From Homalodisca vitripennis (taxonomy: Eukaryota; Arthropoda; Insecta; Hemiptera; Cicadellidae), in assembly GCF_021130785.1 (NCBI RefSeq), contig NC_060214.1:107048001-107112000 (forward strand): DNA of 64,000 nucleotides. Reading direction: 5' to 3'. Under the pieces are notes generated by a model. It was given only the letters and a program-made list of their open reading frames with translations, did not search any database and had not been told where the DNA came from. A program made the position numbers and the translations under genes. Position 1 is the stretch's first letter; each line of letters starts with the position of its first letter. Below are positions 49,479-60,545 of the stretch, one piece after another.

Positions 49479-52400
49479 AAAACTCGGTTGTTAATGAACG
49501 GATCCAAGCTATATATACACATTCTGAAATTAATCTTATCTTCATTAGAGTGAACTTACGACTATAAAGTCTTCTCGTCCACTTAACTTCGATTTGCCTC
49601 TGTACCAAGTTTAATCTCAATCTATTAAGAACTGTAGTAGTAATCGTGTTCAAAGTTATTCCCTCAATGTTGTATACTACTTAAAAAGTTGACTGTACAT
49701 CTTACGGGATAGAAAAACACGCGTAAACAAACATATTTATAACTGATCTGAAAATTCTAAAACACTTTTTTGTTTAGCGCTATAATGTATATACATAACC
49801 ATTATTTCCCAACTTTGACTGGCCAACGCACGTCTTTTAATCTATGTTGGCAATTGGCGAGTAAACATTTTTTCGAGTGCAAATGGCCGCCATATAAGTG
49901 CGAGGGTTATGATCGGAGTTTTAGGGCACATCGTTTTGTTGTTGATTTGATGTATCAGTATATTGACACTGTTGGTACATACACAGAGATTAACTTCAAC
50001 AAAGACACGAGGACGATGACGTCATCATCGAGACAAAACTGAGTCAATCTCAGCTTTGATCATTAATTTCCCTAACAGTAACGTATCTAGGCACCGGGCA
50101 TCTGATTAACCAATTAGTCCCTGAGTGGATGATGTAGTCCTGAGCTGGAGGTGGCACTAGGAGCGTAGTGGGTGGGGTGGGGGGAGTTGGTACAGCTATC
50201 CCTTGATGACATAATGTTACAAACCATCTATCGCTCATACAACCGATATATCGGTTGGACCTATCGGTGCAATAATTATATCTGATGGGTATCTGAGCAT
50301 AACTTTTTAATTCAGGGTTTATTTAAAAATACCTCCAACACCATGAAACAAATTCTACAAGCATGTTAAGAACTAAAACTTCCTTAAAAAATTAATTTTC
50401 GGATGTATTTCATTGAATAGCACCTTACATCTTAGTCTTTCCTATTGGCGCAGCCCTGTGGTTGTATTTCAAAGCCTTTTCAGTGAGCTAAAATATTATT
50501 GATCCCTACAATAAATTTAAATGCAAATTAAATTATACCGCTGTTACATAGTATCAAGAGTCTGGACAGTATAAGAGGGTGATGATGAGATAAATGTAAG
50601 AAAACAAATGTTCAAGGAAAAATAATGTAGTTGCTAATTACAGACACTTTATTGGCAATATCTTTAAATTAACGAAAATAACTTAATCGATCTTATCAAA
50701 AACACTAATTCACTATGCGTGGCTTGAACAAAGCTATGAACTATATTTAGAATAATCTCAAAATGTTCTTACTATATGATTTATTTCTGTGGTTTAAGAA
50801 CAGTATAGAATTTTCTTTTGCGAGTTTTCTCTGTCAAATATCTATTCCTGGTTACTATCGCTTACAACTCGAGCTATCTCGAGAGATATCTACGTTGACA
50901 ATTAGGAATAATTTGTATTTTCGACCTCACGACGTATCGCAAGGAGCATGTTCAAACAAGCAGCTAACTGCGTACTATCTTGTTAAGTTGCGCAACCGGG
51001 CCTAGTTCCAACTCCAGCCGTCAGATTGCAGCACCGATAAGGAAATTTTCGTTTTATGTCATTAAGGTTACTGAACGCCTAAACTTGTAGCAGAAATTAT
51101 TGTACCTAACGGCTTACTTTAATCAGTTTTACTTGTACCAACATAACTAGTTATATTCACCAGTAAAACTGGAATCCCGAGTCTCTTGAGGAAAATGTCC
51201 TCTCTAGAGAGCCCCGCTATACTGCGATGAAATAGAGACTTATACGAGATTGAGTGGTAACGAGACTGAGTAATGGAAGGTTAGTTGGTTAACTGACGCT
51301 GTGAGAGTGGAAGGGGGCGGAGGGGGAAGTGTTAGTTAATTACTCCATCGCTACAGAAAAATGTGTTAAAGCAAGAAATGGCAAAAAGAGTTTTAAGTAT
51401 AATAAGTTTTAATAACTTATACTGAGTAAAATGGATATCCGAACGGAAATAAATGGATATCTACTCATTTTTAAATTGTAGATATGACTTGAAAGGTCTA
51501 CATATTTTAATTTACATAACAATGCCTTACGCATAACTATACGAAGTCATATAATGAGTTATTATTGATATTTTAATACGAATAGATTTAAATATTAAAT
51601 ATTTAAAGATAATATCTTTTCCACAATACAAAGTTCTACCAATGAAATAATTGCATCGTTTATTTTATGGGATGGAATACTGGAGGGATATAAAACTGCT
51701 TTCATCTTTATCCCGCTTATAACATCACTGTCACTGCTTCTGTAAAGACTGTCTTTCCGCCACAATAAGCAGTAAAGGTTTCACAATTTACTGTAGCATA
51801 TTAATAGATTGCCCCAGATAAAAATACATGCGATAAAAGTTCACTACAAACTGCAAAGTGTTAAATTAGTTCGATATCTTTGAAGATTTTATAAAATAAT
51901 TGTTTCCATTTGATGACCTTACTTTCTGACTATAATACACGCGTAATTGTCCCTCCACAATCTAGATTTGTGGATGCACCAGACTGTACGACAATTGTTG
52001 TATTTTAAAATTATATAAACGAAATAGTTTTTAATCTTGATTCAAAGAACGTAAGTAGAAAATAGAGTAACAAATATAACCCATAACGTTAGAGAATTCT
52101 TTAAGGGTCCTACAATTTGCCGGAGATGATAAAGTAGAAGAATTTGATTTTGAGTTTAGCTCCTGTTCACCTTCCTTCTATTGCAGAATTCTTAAGCAAT
52201 AATCCGTCACAAAATGGTGGCCATTCTCATTTGGGCAAAATATTTATCTAGGGTAATTTATAATATAAATAAAAATTGACTTTTCATAAAATTATCAAGT
52301 AATACGAAGCAACATTTATTCGCACTTATTTTGTTCGAGTTTAAGATGATGGCTGTTATGAAGTATACAATTGAACCGTTACAAGTGAATATGTTTACAA

Positions 52401-53646
52401 ATATAATAACGGATTAATTTTAACGAAATTAAGTCCACGTTTTACAAAGAAATTTATATTTTAATAACAGTTATTGTCTTGTTAAATTTTAAGTGTTCGA
52501 TCGTAATAACATGTCAACATTGAGAGTTATTGTCCCAGCAGTGTTGTGCAAATTAATCATCTAAACTGATAACATTTAGACATTTAGAAATGACGGCCAC
52601 GTGTGAAATATCTTTCTCTTGACTGACCCGTAAGATATATATTATTTTGAGTTTTAATGAGCCTTTAATTGACTTTTTTTAGTTGCGCTTCTTTGTAGCA
52701 ATTGAGAAATACTATCTGTAGGTGCGACTCGATGAGTTTTAAGCGGAGTTAAAATTCTTTTGTATTAATTTAACACGGGACTTTGCATCCAGCATTTAAA
52801 CAAGAATCTACAGTTTAAATACCCGTATCGGAGTACACGTTAGGACCTCAATTCAACTGTAATTACCTATCTAAGACGTACTACAAGCCTAGCTAAACTC
52901 TTGCAGTATAACGACAATTTGAACAAGCTGCCAACTTCGCCGTTTCCCCGGCAACACGTGCCCTGTTACTGTCTAGAGATGTACTTGGCCAATTCTCGCA
53001 GTAGCAATAACATTTTTATTTATAAAAGTAAGTTGAACCAGGTATGACAGTCGAATTTTGATAAAACGGAAAAAGGACATAAAGAAGAAAACCTGAACAA
53101 AAAATAGGAACTGAACAGTTTAAAAAACTTAAATATTTTTATGGTATTTATTTGGTAGAAAAATGTAATTTCTTTTAGTAAATCATGGCCGGTTAGTACG
53201 GAGAGAGTATATGACTTTACAAAGCGCAAAGCGAGTTTAACCCGAAGTGACAGGGTAAAAGTGAGCGGGCTTGGTGCGTAAATCGTACAGGGGTGTCCCC
53301 CTGTGTCATCTAAGCTAGAAGTTACTTTTTATTTGTTTGAATGTAGGCTTGATTAAACGTATTTGCTGAGGTAATTCTTAAAGTAAAATGAAGTAACCGA
53401 TCATACACAACAGTGAGTTGAATTTATGTTATTTATAATATATTTTGTATTGTAGTATTTTTCATCAGCGGGTAGTATTTCAATATAATTATCTCCTATA
53501 AGTCTTTTTTAATCCAACTGTTATTTCTTAACTGTTGGACTTCCGTGTCAGTATTGTAATAAATTATCATTTAAGTTCACCGGTTCATGTAGCTGATTTA
53601 ATAGCATAGTTTTTTTATTTTTTGTTTTGTTTTAACTTTGCAGTAG

Positions 53647-53723
53647 TGTACTAATTTTATACTTCTAAAAGTATTTCTTTTTTTGTTTCAGGTGAGTGAT
53701 TCATGTTATTTTGCTGTGAGTAT
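53647..53723 (+). promoter_or_regulatory. Recursive splice site candidate, unit B
   Basis: This is the copy of the site at 25,262. TACTAAT, a pyrimidine tract ending in TTTCAG at 53,691, GTGAGT directly after it, and the second GTGAGT 24 bases downstream are all kept. The only change in the tract swaps one pyrimidine for another (C to T). Confidence 0.55.
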
Positions 53724-55016
53724 AACTAGTACTTTACTCTTCTATATTTAATACTGTCACCAACGAATGTGAAGTGGCCAGCATGGGAGATATAATATAG
53801 TCTGTGTAAGATTTGAAAGTGCATGTTTTTGGCATACAAAAATTCGATTGTTTAACAGTTGGCGAAAAAATAATAACTAGAACAAGTATTTAAAATAATA
53901 TCGCTGAATTTAATTTGTATTAATTTCTTATTAGGATTTTATTTAATCATAATCTACATAGGTAAAAAAATATTACAGAAATGTTCTGTTTAATACCGCT
54001 ATTGTAAATCCAACTATCCCTTATCCTTGCATTGTCATGTCAAGGACTAGGCTAACATCAGGTACGCAAACAAACGCGGTATCTTCCTTCATAAAGTCTT
54101 TCATGAATACTTATTTTCTCAAAAGTTTTAGCTTCATAACAAATAAATCCATTAATAACTTGAAGGCACAAACTTTTTTCAATCCTTTAAGAATTTATTT
54201 TTAAATCTATAAATTTATATAGGTACTTAAATTAAATTAAGAAACTCGAATATTTATTGCGTAAGTACTAGTAACTATTTATAATGTAAATACGAGATGA
54301 TAATGAAAATCTCGTAAATGAAGAATAATTTGTAGTTCAGAACTTTGTTGTGGAAGCGTAAAATTACGAACTATTTGATAAAAGTTGTATGCACTATTCA
54401 TTACCTTCCTTTATTTGGGTACTTATAAATTAAACTTAGGTTTCTGGTTCAAGAGCAATCTAGCTTTAACTTTAAAAAACAATCAATTAAAATTTTGAAC
54501 ATTGCATTTAAAAGTAATAACTTTTTAAGGGATGTAGATATGGTTTGTACAGTTAAACTCACATTAAGAAATTAATATAATCTTTCCAGCTTAGTCGGAA
54601 GAAGTAGATAGATATTTTTATTAGAAATATTAATTATTTGTTTTTATTGGATTTACATATAATCGAGCTCTCACATACAGTTTGAGATGAAAAACTTAAT
54701 TACAATTTAAAGTTTAGGAAATTTTATAAGCATTCTAGAACACTTTGTTTCCATTTTGGCTCCAGGTCCATAATTAGCGAAGTTCTATTTTTTATTTAAG
54801 TGTTAATGACAATATTAGAATGAAATAGCGTACCAAACTGGCCAATGAGCATGGCTGAGTCATTTATAAGTTCGGTTTGTGTACCAACCGAAGTTTAAAG
54901 AAGTTTGATTATATTATATATCATATATTTAATTCCTACTATGAGGAAGACTACAATAGGCCGATTTTGAACACAAAATCTACCTAAATGAGACATTACG
55001 GGACCATATTAAAACG

Positions 55017-55515
55017 TAACTGATGATTTTTAATTCACTATTCAGATTTTTCATATATTCCATACATTATAAACTCATTGTGTACGCAGAATTCCGTCTC
55101 CTGCCACTGAAAGCACCTCTACTCATCAGAGAGTACAAGTTTCAAGTTTCCCAGTTACAACCTGAACATACAATTACAACTGCAATGACTCGTCCCATTG
55201 TGACCGAGCCCACCAGCAACCGGGAACAAATACGGGCCAGATAACAATAACAGTGACAATAACCTGCTCAAGTGACAATAACAGACGGATCGTTAGCCGG
55301 GCAGCAGCGACGGCATACTTGTGCCTTTATTGTGCATTGTGTCCCGCGCACAATTATTGTGTGCGCTATTGTGACCGCTAGCGTCCCGTATCTCCAACAC
55401 ACCCACGGGTTGTGGTTTCGACAGGTGTTCATCCATTCAATGCATGTTGAGTTAAACCTGACGTGAAGTTTTTTTACGAAGTGGGTTTAAGTGAATAAAA
55501 AAAATAATCCCTTCT
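55017..55515. repeat. Partial third copy of the tandem unit
   Basis: The first 0.5 kb of the unit appears a third time. Identity to the starts of units A and B is very high up to about 55,468, then decays and ends near 55,515, where unrelated sequence begins. An array that ends in a short partial copy is expected if about 0.5 kb of repeat originally flanked one segment and unequal crossing over duplicated it (R-S-R becoming R-S-R-S-R). Confidence 0.9.
55115..55468. promoter_or_regulatory. GC-richer ATTGT/ACAAT block (copy C)
   Basis: This third copy is the best-preserved part of the partial third unit. Homology to the other units falls off within about 50 bases of its end, so the block coincides with the edge of the duplicated homology. 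Confidence 0.45.
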
Positions 55516-56276
55516 AAATTGATTCATCAAATAATTCTTTTCAGGTGTAGAACTAAGGTTTAACAAGCACCACATTCAGAATTCGACACGTGAAGAAGAG
55601 GAGATATTGCAGTTCTATAAATGTAGAATTTTTTTAATTACTGTAAACAAATCCGATATGCTGTAAAACTCTGTTTTTGAAACTTAAACCAAATATTAGT
55701 TTAATATGATAAGTAGCAAACAAATAAACAGAGATACCAAACTACATATAAAATTAGATAAGTGTTGATAAATACCATATTTCGGTTCATATTTTTTATT
55801 TACCATCGACCTCTTTCTTTTTAAGGAGCGTGTTTTCTCTTTTTTTAATTCGAAGTTGCTATTTTCACTGTAGATAAAGATCTGCAAATTTATCTCTTCG
55901 GTTTCAGATGCAACTATATGCAATAATATCACACGATTCCACATAAACGCGGTCATGAGAAACGTTGGATTTCAAAATATCATTATTTGAAACAAACATT
56001 AATGACGTAATTTTTCTGGAGTTACGAACTACTATCGCCAGTAATGACTTGTTTTGAAACAGTTGTATATTATTCGTTAAGCAACATTTAATGCTTCCAA
56101 AATTTAAAAAGTGGAACTGTTAAATGGCATCATAAAAACATAGTTTTAGTTTGAGATATTAACCCTTTTAGTGCCAAAATCGTGTAGCATCACAGAATGT
56201 TACAATAGCATTACTTCCAATAAGTTCAGTGGTAAAAACCATTATTTGCCCACAAAACCGTTTCCTGCAAGGTTAG

Positions 56277-56278
<2 letters not shown>

Positions 56279-56328
<50 letters not shown>
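56279..56328. repeat. (TA)25 microsatellite
   Basis: An uninterrupted TA dinucleotide run of 50 bases. Confidence 0.98.
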
Positions 56329-56331
<3 letters not shown>

Positions 56332-56694
56332 AATATTTTATTATGACTAATTTTATTATTAAATTGATATATGACAACTTTGGGAGATGACACCTCCAAC
56401 TTTTCTGTCCTGATTCAGAGGTCTCCCCTAAGCATTTCAAATTAATATGCGAGTAATAAACAATGTTGGGGGTGAATAATGTTTCTGAAAGAACCGGATC
56501 TAATAGCCGAATAAAACTCTCGATTTTCAATAAACCTTGTAGAGTTCGCCACACCATGTATTTTAAAACAAGCTTCGCTGAGGTAATATAAACATTTCAA
56601 GTATACAGATACATGTTTTATGTACTTTACCGCATGTTAAAATGTCACACGACTCCACTGAGTTTGTTTACTCATATTATGCTTGTTCTACGAT

Positions 56695-56900
56695 TTGTTC
56701 GTTGTCGCTATGGTTACCCATAAGAGCAATGTATACATTGTTCACTAACGCCCAACCAAATCCCATCATTAAACTCGATGTTGACTGTATAGAAGTGAAG
56801 CTTCACTCAAACTTTTTTTCCAGTCTCAGCTTTGATAACGCTCAACCAATTGTATACATCGTATTTGTATTGTACAGTAATACTAATGGTGTGAATTCTT
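56695..56900. mobile_element. Foldback family 2 fragment
   Basis: It carries the family words CATAAGAGCAATGTA, CTAACGC-CAACCAAATCCCAT and CTCGATGTTGACT-TATAGAAGTGAAGCTTCA. A near duplicate starts 319 bases downstream. Confidence 0.45.
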
Positions 56901-57014
56901 AAGTTTGAATTATTTTAATAGTCACTTTCCTAATACTCCCGAATTGCTGCTTAAAATGCTCCTTAAAAGAATAATTTATGTTTCCACGGTAGCAAATCGT
57001 TTCAACTGGGATCT

Positions 57015-57230
57015 TTCTCGTTGTCATCATAGTTATCCATAAGAGCAACGTATAAAGGACTAACGCTCAGCCAAATATCATGGAGTGACATGTATCATCA
57101 TCGAACTTGATGTTGCCTATATAGAAATTAAGTTTCAAGCAAAATTTTGGAGATAAATTACGGACAGACAGACCAACAGAAATGAAATCACCTCGAGTGA
57201 GGCTTCGCTAACACTCAGCAAATGTTAGTA
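57015..57230. mobile_element. Foldback family 2 fragment, tandem neighbour
   Basis: The same word order as at 56,695, with CATAAGAGCAACGTA at 57,038 and an extra tail containing GACAGACAGACC and GGCTTCGCTAACACTCAGC, the complement of which appears at 60.3 kb. Confidence 0.45.
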
Positions 57231-57359
57231 GAAGTCAATTGATGGGTTGTGGCAATTAGTAATGGTATATAAATAATTAGACAGGAAGCTTTAAAGACAC
57301 TTTTATTTTTTTATGTATGAAAGTATGTTTATATTTTAATTTCTATGTTGTCCCACCTT

Positions 57360-57566
57360 TTACCTTTGATAATACACTGGTAACAGCCGTTTCTTTCGTT
57401 CCCTGGATGGGGCCACAAATTCGTCCAGCAATTTTGAGCTCTTCGTAATATCATCTTTTACATTCCTCAGGCGTATTCGAACCTCAGTCAACTTTTCTTT
57501 TACAGTGTCCAAATTATTTTGTATTAAACGGAACTTATTTTCAATCACAGTATTCTTTCTGGACAT
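57360..57566 (-). CDS. Unrecognised 68-residue coiled-coil ORF, possible first exon
   Basis: The ORF starts at an ATG with A at position -3 (AAATATG). Residues about 10-45 form a strong heptad pattern (hydrophobic positions in FRLIQNNLDTVKEKLTEVRI and the following RNV), with abundant Lys/Arg/Glu and a basic patch SRERKKR near residue 55. The stop codon overlaps a 5' splice-like CAAAG|GTAAAA, so the reading frame could continue into another exon. The frame is much cleaner than other ORFs here and is in single-copy sequence. I do not recognise a family. The inverted-repeat transposon lies about 140 bases upstream of its start. Confidence 0.35.
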   Translation of the reverse strand: MSRKNTVIENKFRLIQNNLDTVKEKLTEVRIRLRNVKDDITKSSKLLDEFVAPSRERKKRLLPVYYQR

Positions 57567-57696
57567 ATTTGATTTGTCTCGAAATCAATATTAAATGCTT
57601 AATTTAGTTTTTAGCTATTCAATTTTTTTTATTTCTTTCATTCAGGTGATCAATTAAATATCTGATCCGTTGCTTAGTAAAGAGATTCACAATTAT

Positions 57697-58258
57697 TGAA
57701 AAACGGGTAGGGTACGATAAGCGGACCCGGTTTTTTATATCGAAGAATATAGTCATCGATACCTAATATTCGCATCTCAAATCCTAGACTATCAATCGAT
57801 ATAAAAGTACCTATAGTCCTCAATAACAATCATAGTTTTAAATTAAAATATGAATTTAATATTTACAGTGATCAAACAAATTATTATAACCAAAATTAGG
57901 AAAACTGAAGACGACCATATTTACTCCTCTCACAGTTGCAGTTGTTTCTTTCCCACAAATTTCACATGAGTTTTTTCGGTACGAGTCCAACATGTTGAAG
58001 CCACGAAGAAGCAAGCAACGTCATGTAGTTTTATAAAATTGACTGCCTTTTTAATAATCAGAATTACTTATGTAAAATTGAAATATTATCCTACGTGTAT
58101 CATTTTAGTGTTTACAGCTGTTGGTATAGATTATTTAAGTTAATAGTACAAAATAATCAGTATCGATTGATTATATCGATGGTTATGATTTAGTAATATC
58201 GTTTGCCAATTTCGATATAAAAAATCGGATCCGCTTATCGTACCCTACCCTGAAAAAC
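57697..58258. mobile_element. Non-autonomous DNA transposon, 546 bp, with 8-bp target duplication
   Basis: The element spans 57,705-58,250 and is flanked on both sides by TGAAAAAC (57,697-57,704 and 58,251-58,258), a perfect 8-bp target duplication. The terminal inverted repeats are 40 bases with two mismatches, beginning GGGTAGGGTACGATAAGC. Inside there are several ATCGAT words near both ends and no transposase. Eight-base duplications are made by hAT, P and Merlin transposases; the ends do not clearly fit the hAT consensus. On the minus strand a short frame (CEICGKE) with a CxxC motif may be a remnant of an internal gene. Confidence 0.93.
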
Positions 58259-58865
58259 TGTACTCAAATGAACGGAGGTACTATGTTTTAGATTCAGATT
58301 CAACATGGCAACTTTGATCCTAAAATATGTTTGCATTTTAAGCGATTTATGGCTTAAGAATCATAAGTTTCAATCCTAGTATTAGATACCTTAAACTTTG
58401 CACTAGTGTAAAAATTATAGGTTTACTTTATTTACTTTTTATTAAAGATGGTTTTTGACGAAGAAACCTGGACTCTTCTTCAGGTGAATAACAGACCTAT
58501 CACAATTCAGCAATCACAACAAACTGTTGTGTGTAAACTCCATGCACACTATCTAAGAAACTTGCACTTAATAAAAGCTCAGCACCAATTCCACATGAAG
58601 AAGAGATCGCATTGTAGATCACGAAACGTAGTGTTACCGATTTCTTGTATCGCCGAATGATGGGGAATCTCGTTTTTTTCATTGTAATATGTATTGAAAC
58701 AATGAAACACATGATCGTACCGTAGTGGTCTCCAGATATTCAACCATAGACGTTAGATTGTCAAAGTATTTATTTAGTTAGTGCAAAATTTACCTTATTT
58801 TATATACATTAATTTAATAGTCTTTTATATTGCCATTTGTAATCCATTCTGTTCAATATAATAGA
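58259..58865. other. Single-copy stretch without a supported gene
   Basis: A 70-codon plus-strand ORF (58,448-58,660) overlaps a 70-codon minus-strand ORF. Neither shows a recognisable feature. A CTTCAG|GTGAAT word near 58,482 resembles a 5' splice site. Confidence 0.35.
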
Positions 58866-59327
58866 TGTCGTCTTTAATGGAAAAGACATTTTTTATATAC
58901 TTCCACATTAAATTTATTAAAAAAGCGTTAATTTTAATTTTGAATCGTCTACTGTAGTGTTTAAAGAATCTTCCTGGACTAAAAGAAATAAAATTGAAAG
59001 TGCGTGTATGACAGTTTTAAAAGATAAATTGTATTTCCCAACCTTCCGTAAATTTCAGTGATATTTTTATACCATTAGTGAAAAAAGAAATCCATTCCAA
59101 AATTATGAATTACAAACCATATTTTTCTACATAATTCTTTTATAATTTATTAGTTTTTGGTCTTTACAGTTAGTTTTAAATTTGATTCTATTTTATCATA
59201 TGTTTATTCTATTTTACACATATGATTTTTTCTGTAAACAATGTCAAACTGATGATGCCTTAACCGACGAAAGCGTTTTTTTTAATAAATTTAATGTGGA
59301 AGTATATAAAAAATGTCTTTTCCATTA
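58866..59327. repeat. Inverted repeat of ~55-60 bases with a hammerhead-like core at its right arm
   Basis: The left arm (58,866-58,929), starting TTTAATGGAAAAGACA and ending in the CGTT region, is the complement of the right arm at about 59,271-59,327, with about 340 bases between them. Just before the right arm, CTGATGATGCC, TTAACC and GACGAAAGCG follow each other at 59,251-59,277. CUGAUGA plus GAAA is the conserved hammerhead ribozyme core, found in Penelope-like and other retroelements. The stem II pairing here is weak. It is possibly a remnant of such an element. Confidence 0.45.
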
Positions 59328-59758
59328 AAACCTACTTACTTCCACCAAGGATACAAAGCAGAAGATGTCGTCTTGCTCAACTTCCACTTGTGTTATAGTA
59401 ACGAATATTCAACTAACAATTGGTAACATATAGAAGCATATATTGCCTCCGTAAAGCTGACCTCACATATTGCCACATAAACAAACTGTACAGACAATAG
59501 CCTACCTTGTTTCCAGTTTATTGAGACTGTGCGTAAAATATACGAGAAAAATATTGCACACGAAGATTTGTTTTTCAGTAGTTGGCAACAGTCACTATTT
59601 TGTAAAATATTGGCCGTCCACTCTGAGTTGTTCATTTCCCCCCACAATCTGCCCCGTCCCTTATATAAAATATACATATGTATATTATATATTTTATTTA
59701 CGTCTAGTTATAGTGAGTTAATCTGAAAGGTTTCACAACAGTGAAAATTGTGAATGAT
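59328..59758. other. Single-copy stretch without a supported gene
   Basis: Three overlapping ORFs of 65-94 codons on both strands carry no recognisable motif. The end is TATA-rich. Confidence 0.35.
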
Positions 59759-60161
59759 GAGTTTAGCTCCAGTTCACCTTCCGCTTAGCCCAACGCTGTT
59801 TCAGATTCCAGGAGTCATGTCGGTCTAAAGAGATCCAAAAAAGTCGGTGACTAAGAAGGTCAAAAAGGACTGTTTGCATCGTTTTGGCATATGAAATACC
59901 TAGAGTACAAAATCAATTGTAATCTATGTGAAGAGGTCTTCTCATTATCTCATCAAGTGCACAATTGAATGCACTACGATGTTTTAAACACGATCCAAAA
60001 GCACGGTTGAGTAACCGTGACTTCTACACATAGCGTAGCTGTAATGGAAAGGGTTAATACAATGTGAATTTTTAGTTGAAACTAAGCTGAAAGTTGAACT
60101 GGAGCTAAACTCAATATTCACATTCAATTAACCCTTCCCATGATCGCTACGTTATGTGTAG
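59759..60161. mobile_element. Foldback element, family 1, with internal hairpin
   Basis: It starts with the inner arm GAGTTTAGCTCCAGTTCACC and ends with the full outer arm GCTACGTTATGTGTAG. A further outer arm (CTACACATAGCGTAGC) lies inside at 60,024, so 60,024-60,161 alone can fold into a hairpin with arms of about 45 bases. The internal sequence aligns with the elements at 10.4 and 20.4 kb. It is non-coding. Confidence 0.7.
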
Positions 60162-60311
60162 GTAAAATTGTTTTTAGTTATTTTTAGTGAGTGTTGCTGC
60201 TTTTGTATGGTGAAAACTTAATCAAACTGTTTCTAACTATAAAAAAAAGTCTAAAACAGATGTTAACTATGTAATTGAAATATATATCACTGTCACGGGA
60301 AAAGGGAGACA

Positions 60312-60545
60312 TCTTAGAACACGGTCATTGACTGAGCGTTAGCTAAGCCTATCAATCGATATGTACTTTCGATTATCCGTTCCCAATATATATTAAAAAT
60401 GAACTGACAAATAAACTTGAAACCCTTTATGTAGCTTCATTTGTAATAACTAATATCGAGTTCAAAGATGGTACATGGCTGAGTTTTACCAAACACTTTT
60501 ACATTGGCCTTATGGATAACGATTATGGTAACGAGAAAATATTAA
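60312..60545. mobile_element. Foldback family 2 fragment, opposite orientation
   Basis: It reads GAGCGTTAGCTAAGCC at the left, then TTACATTGGCCTTATGGATAAC and GATTATGGTAACGAGAAAAT at the right, the complement of the family 2 left arm at 5,336 and 57,015. Confidence 0.45.

Larger units (their letters stand above)
26564..55016. repeat. Tandem segmental duplication, unit B
   Basis: This is the second unit, colinear with 1-26,563 over its full length. It is about 1.9 kb longer, the net result of a 109-bp minisatellite expansion (32,472-34,000), a non-LTR retrotransposon (41,572-43,949), a longer 26-bp minisatellite (39,231-39,432) and several losses. It lacks the 0.7-kb segment at 8,637-9,345, one 230-bp satellite dimer and one copy of the 374-bp TATA-containing repeat. 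The differences are scattered and of many kinds. This argues against a simple assembly copy of the same molecule, although allelic copies placed in tandem by an assembler are not excluded. Confidence 0.95.
55516..57359. other. Single-copy stretch with repeats, no supported gene
   Basis: This stretch begins where homology to the tandem unit stops. It contains a TA dinucleotide array and two fragments of foldback family 2. Minus-strand ORFs of 86 and 94 codons overlap low-complexity sequence and are not supported. Confidence 0.4.

Noticed and set aside
57620..57650. Second possible recursive splice site (pyrimidine tract, TTCAG|GTGATC)
   Set aside because: The 5' half GTGATC is a poor splice site and there is no second copy to test conservation, so it is much weaker than the site at 25,262.
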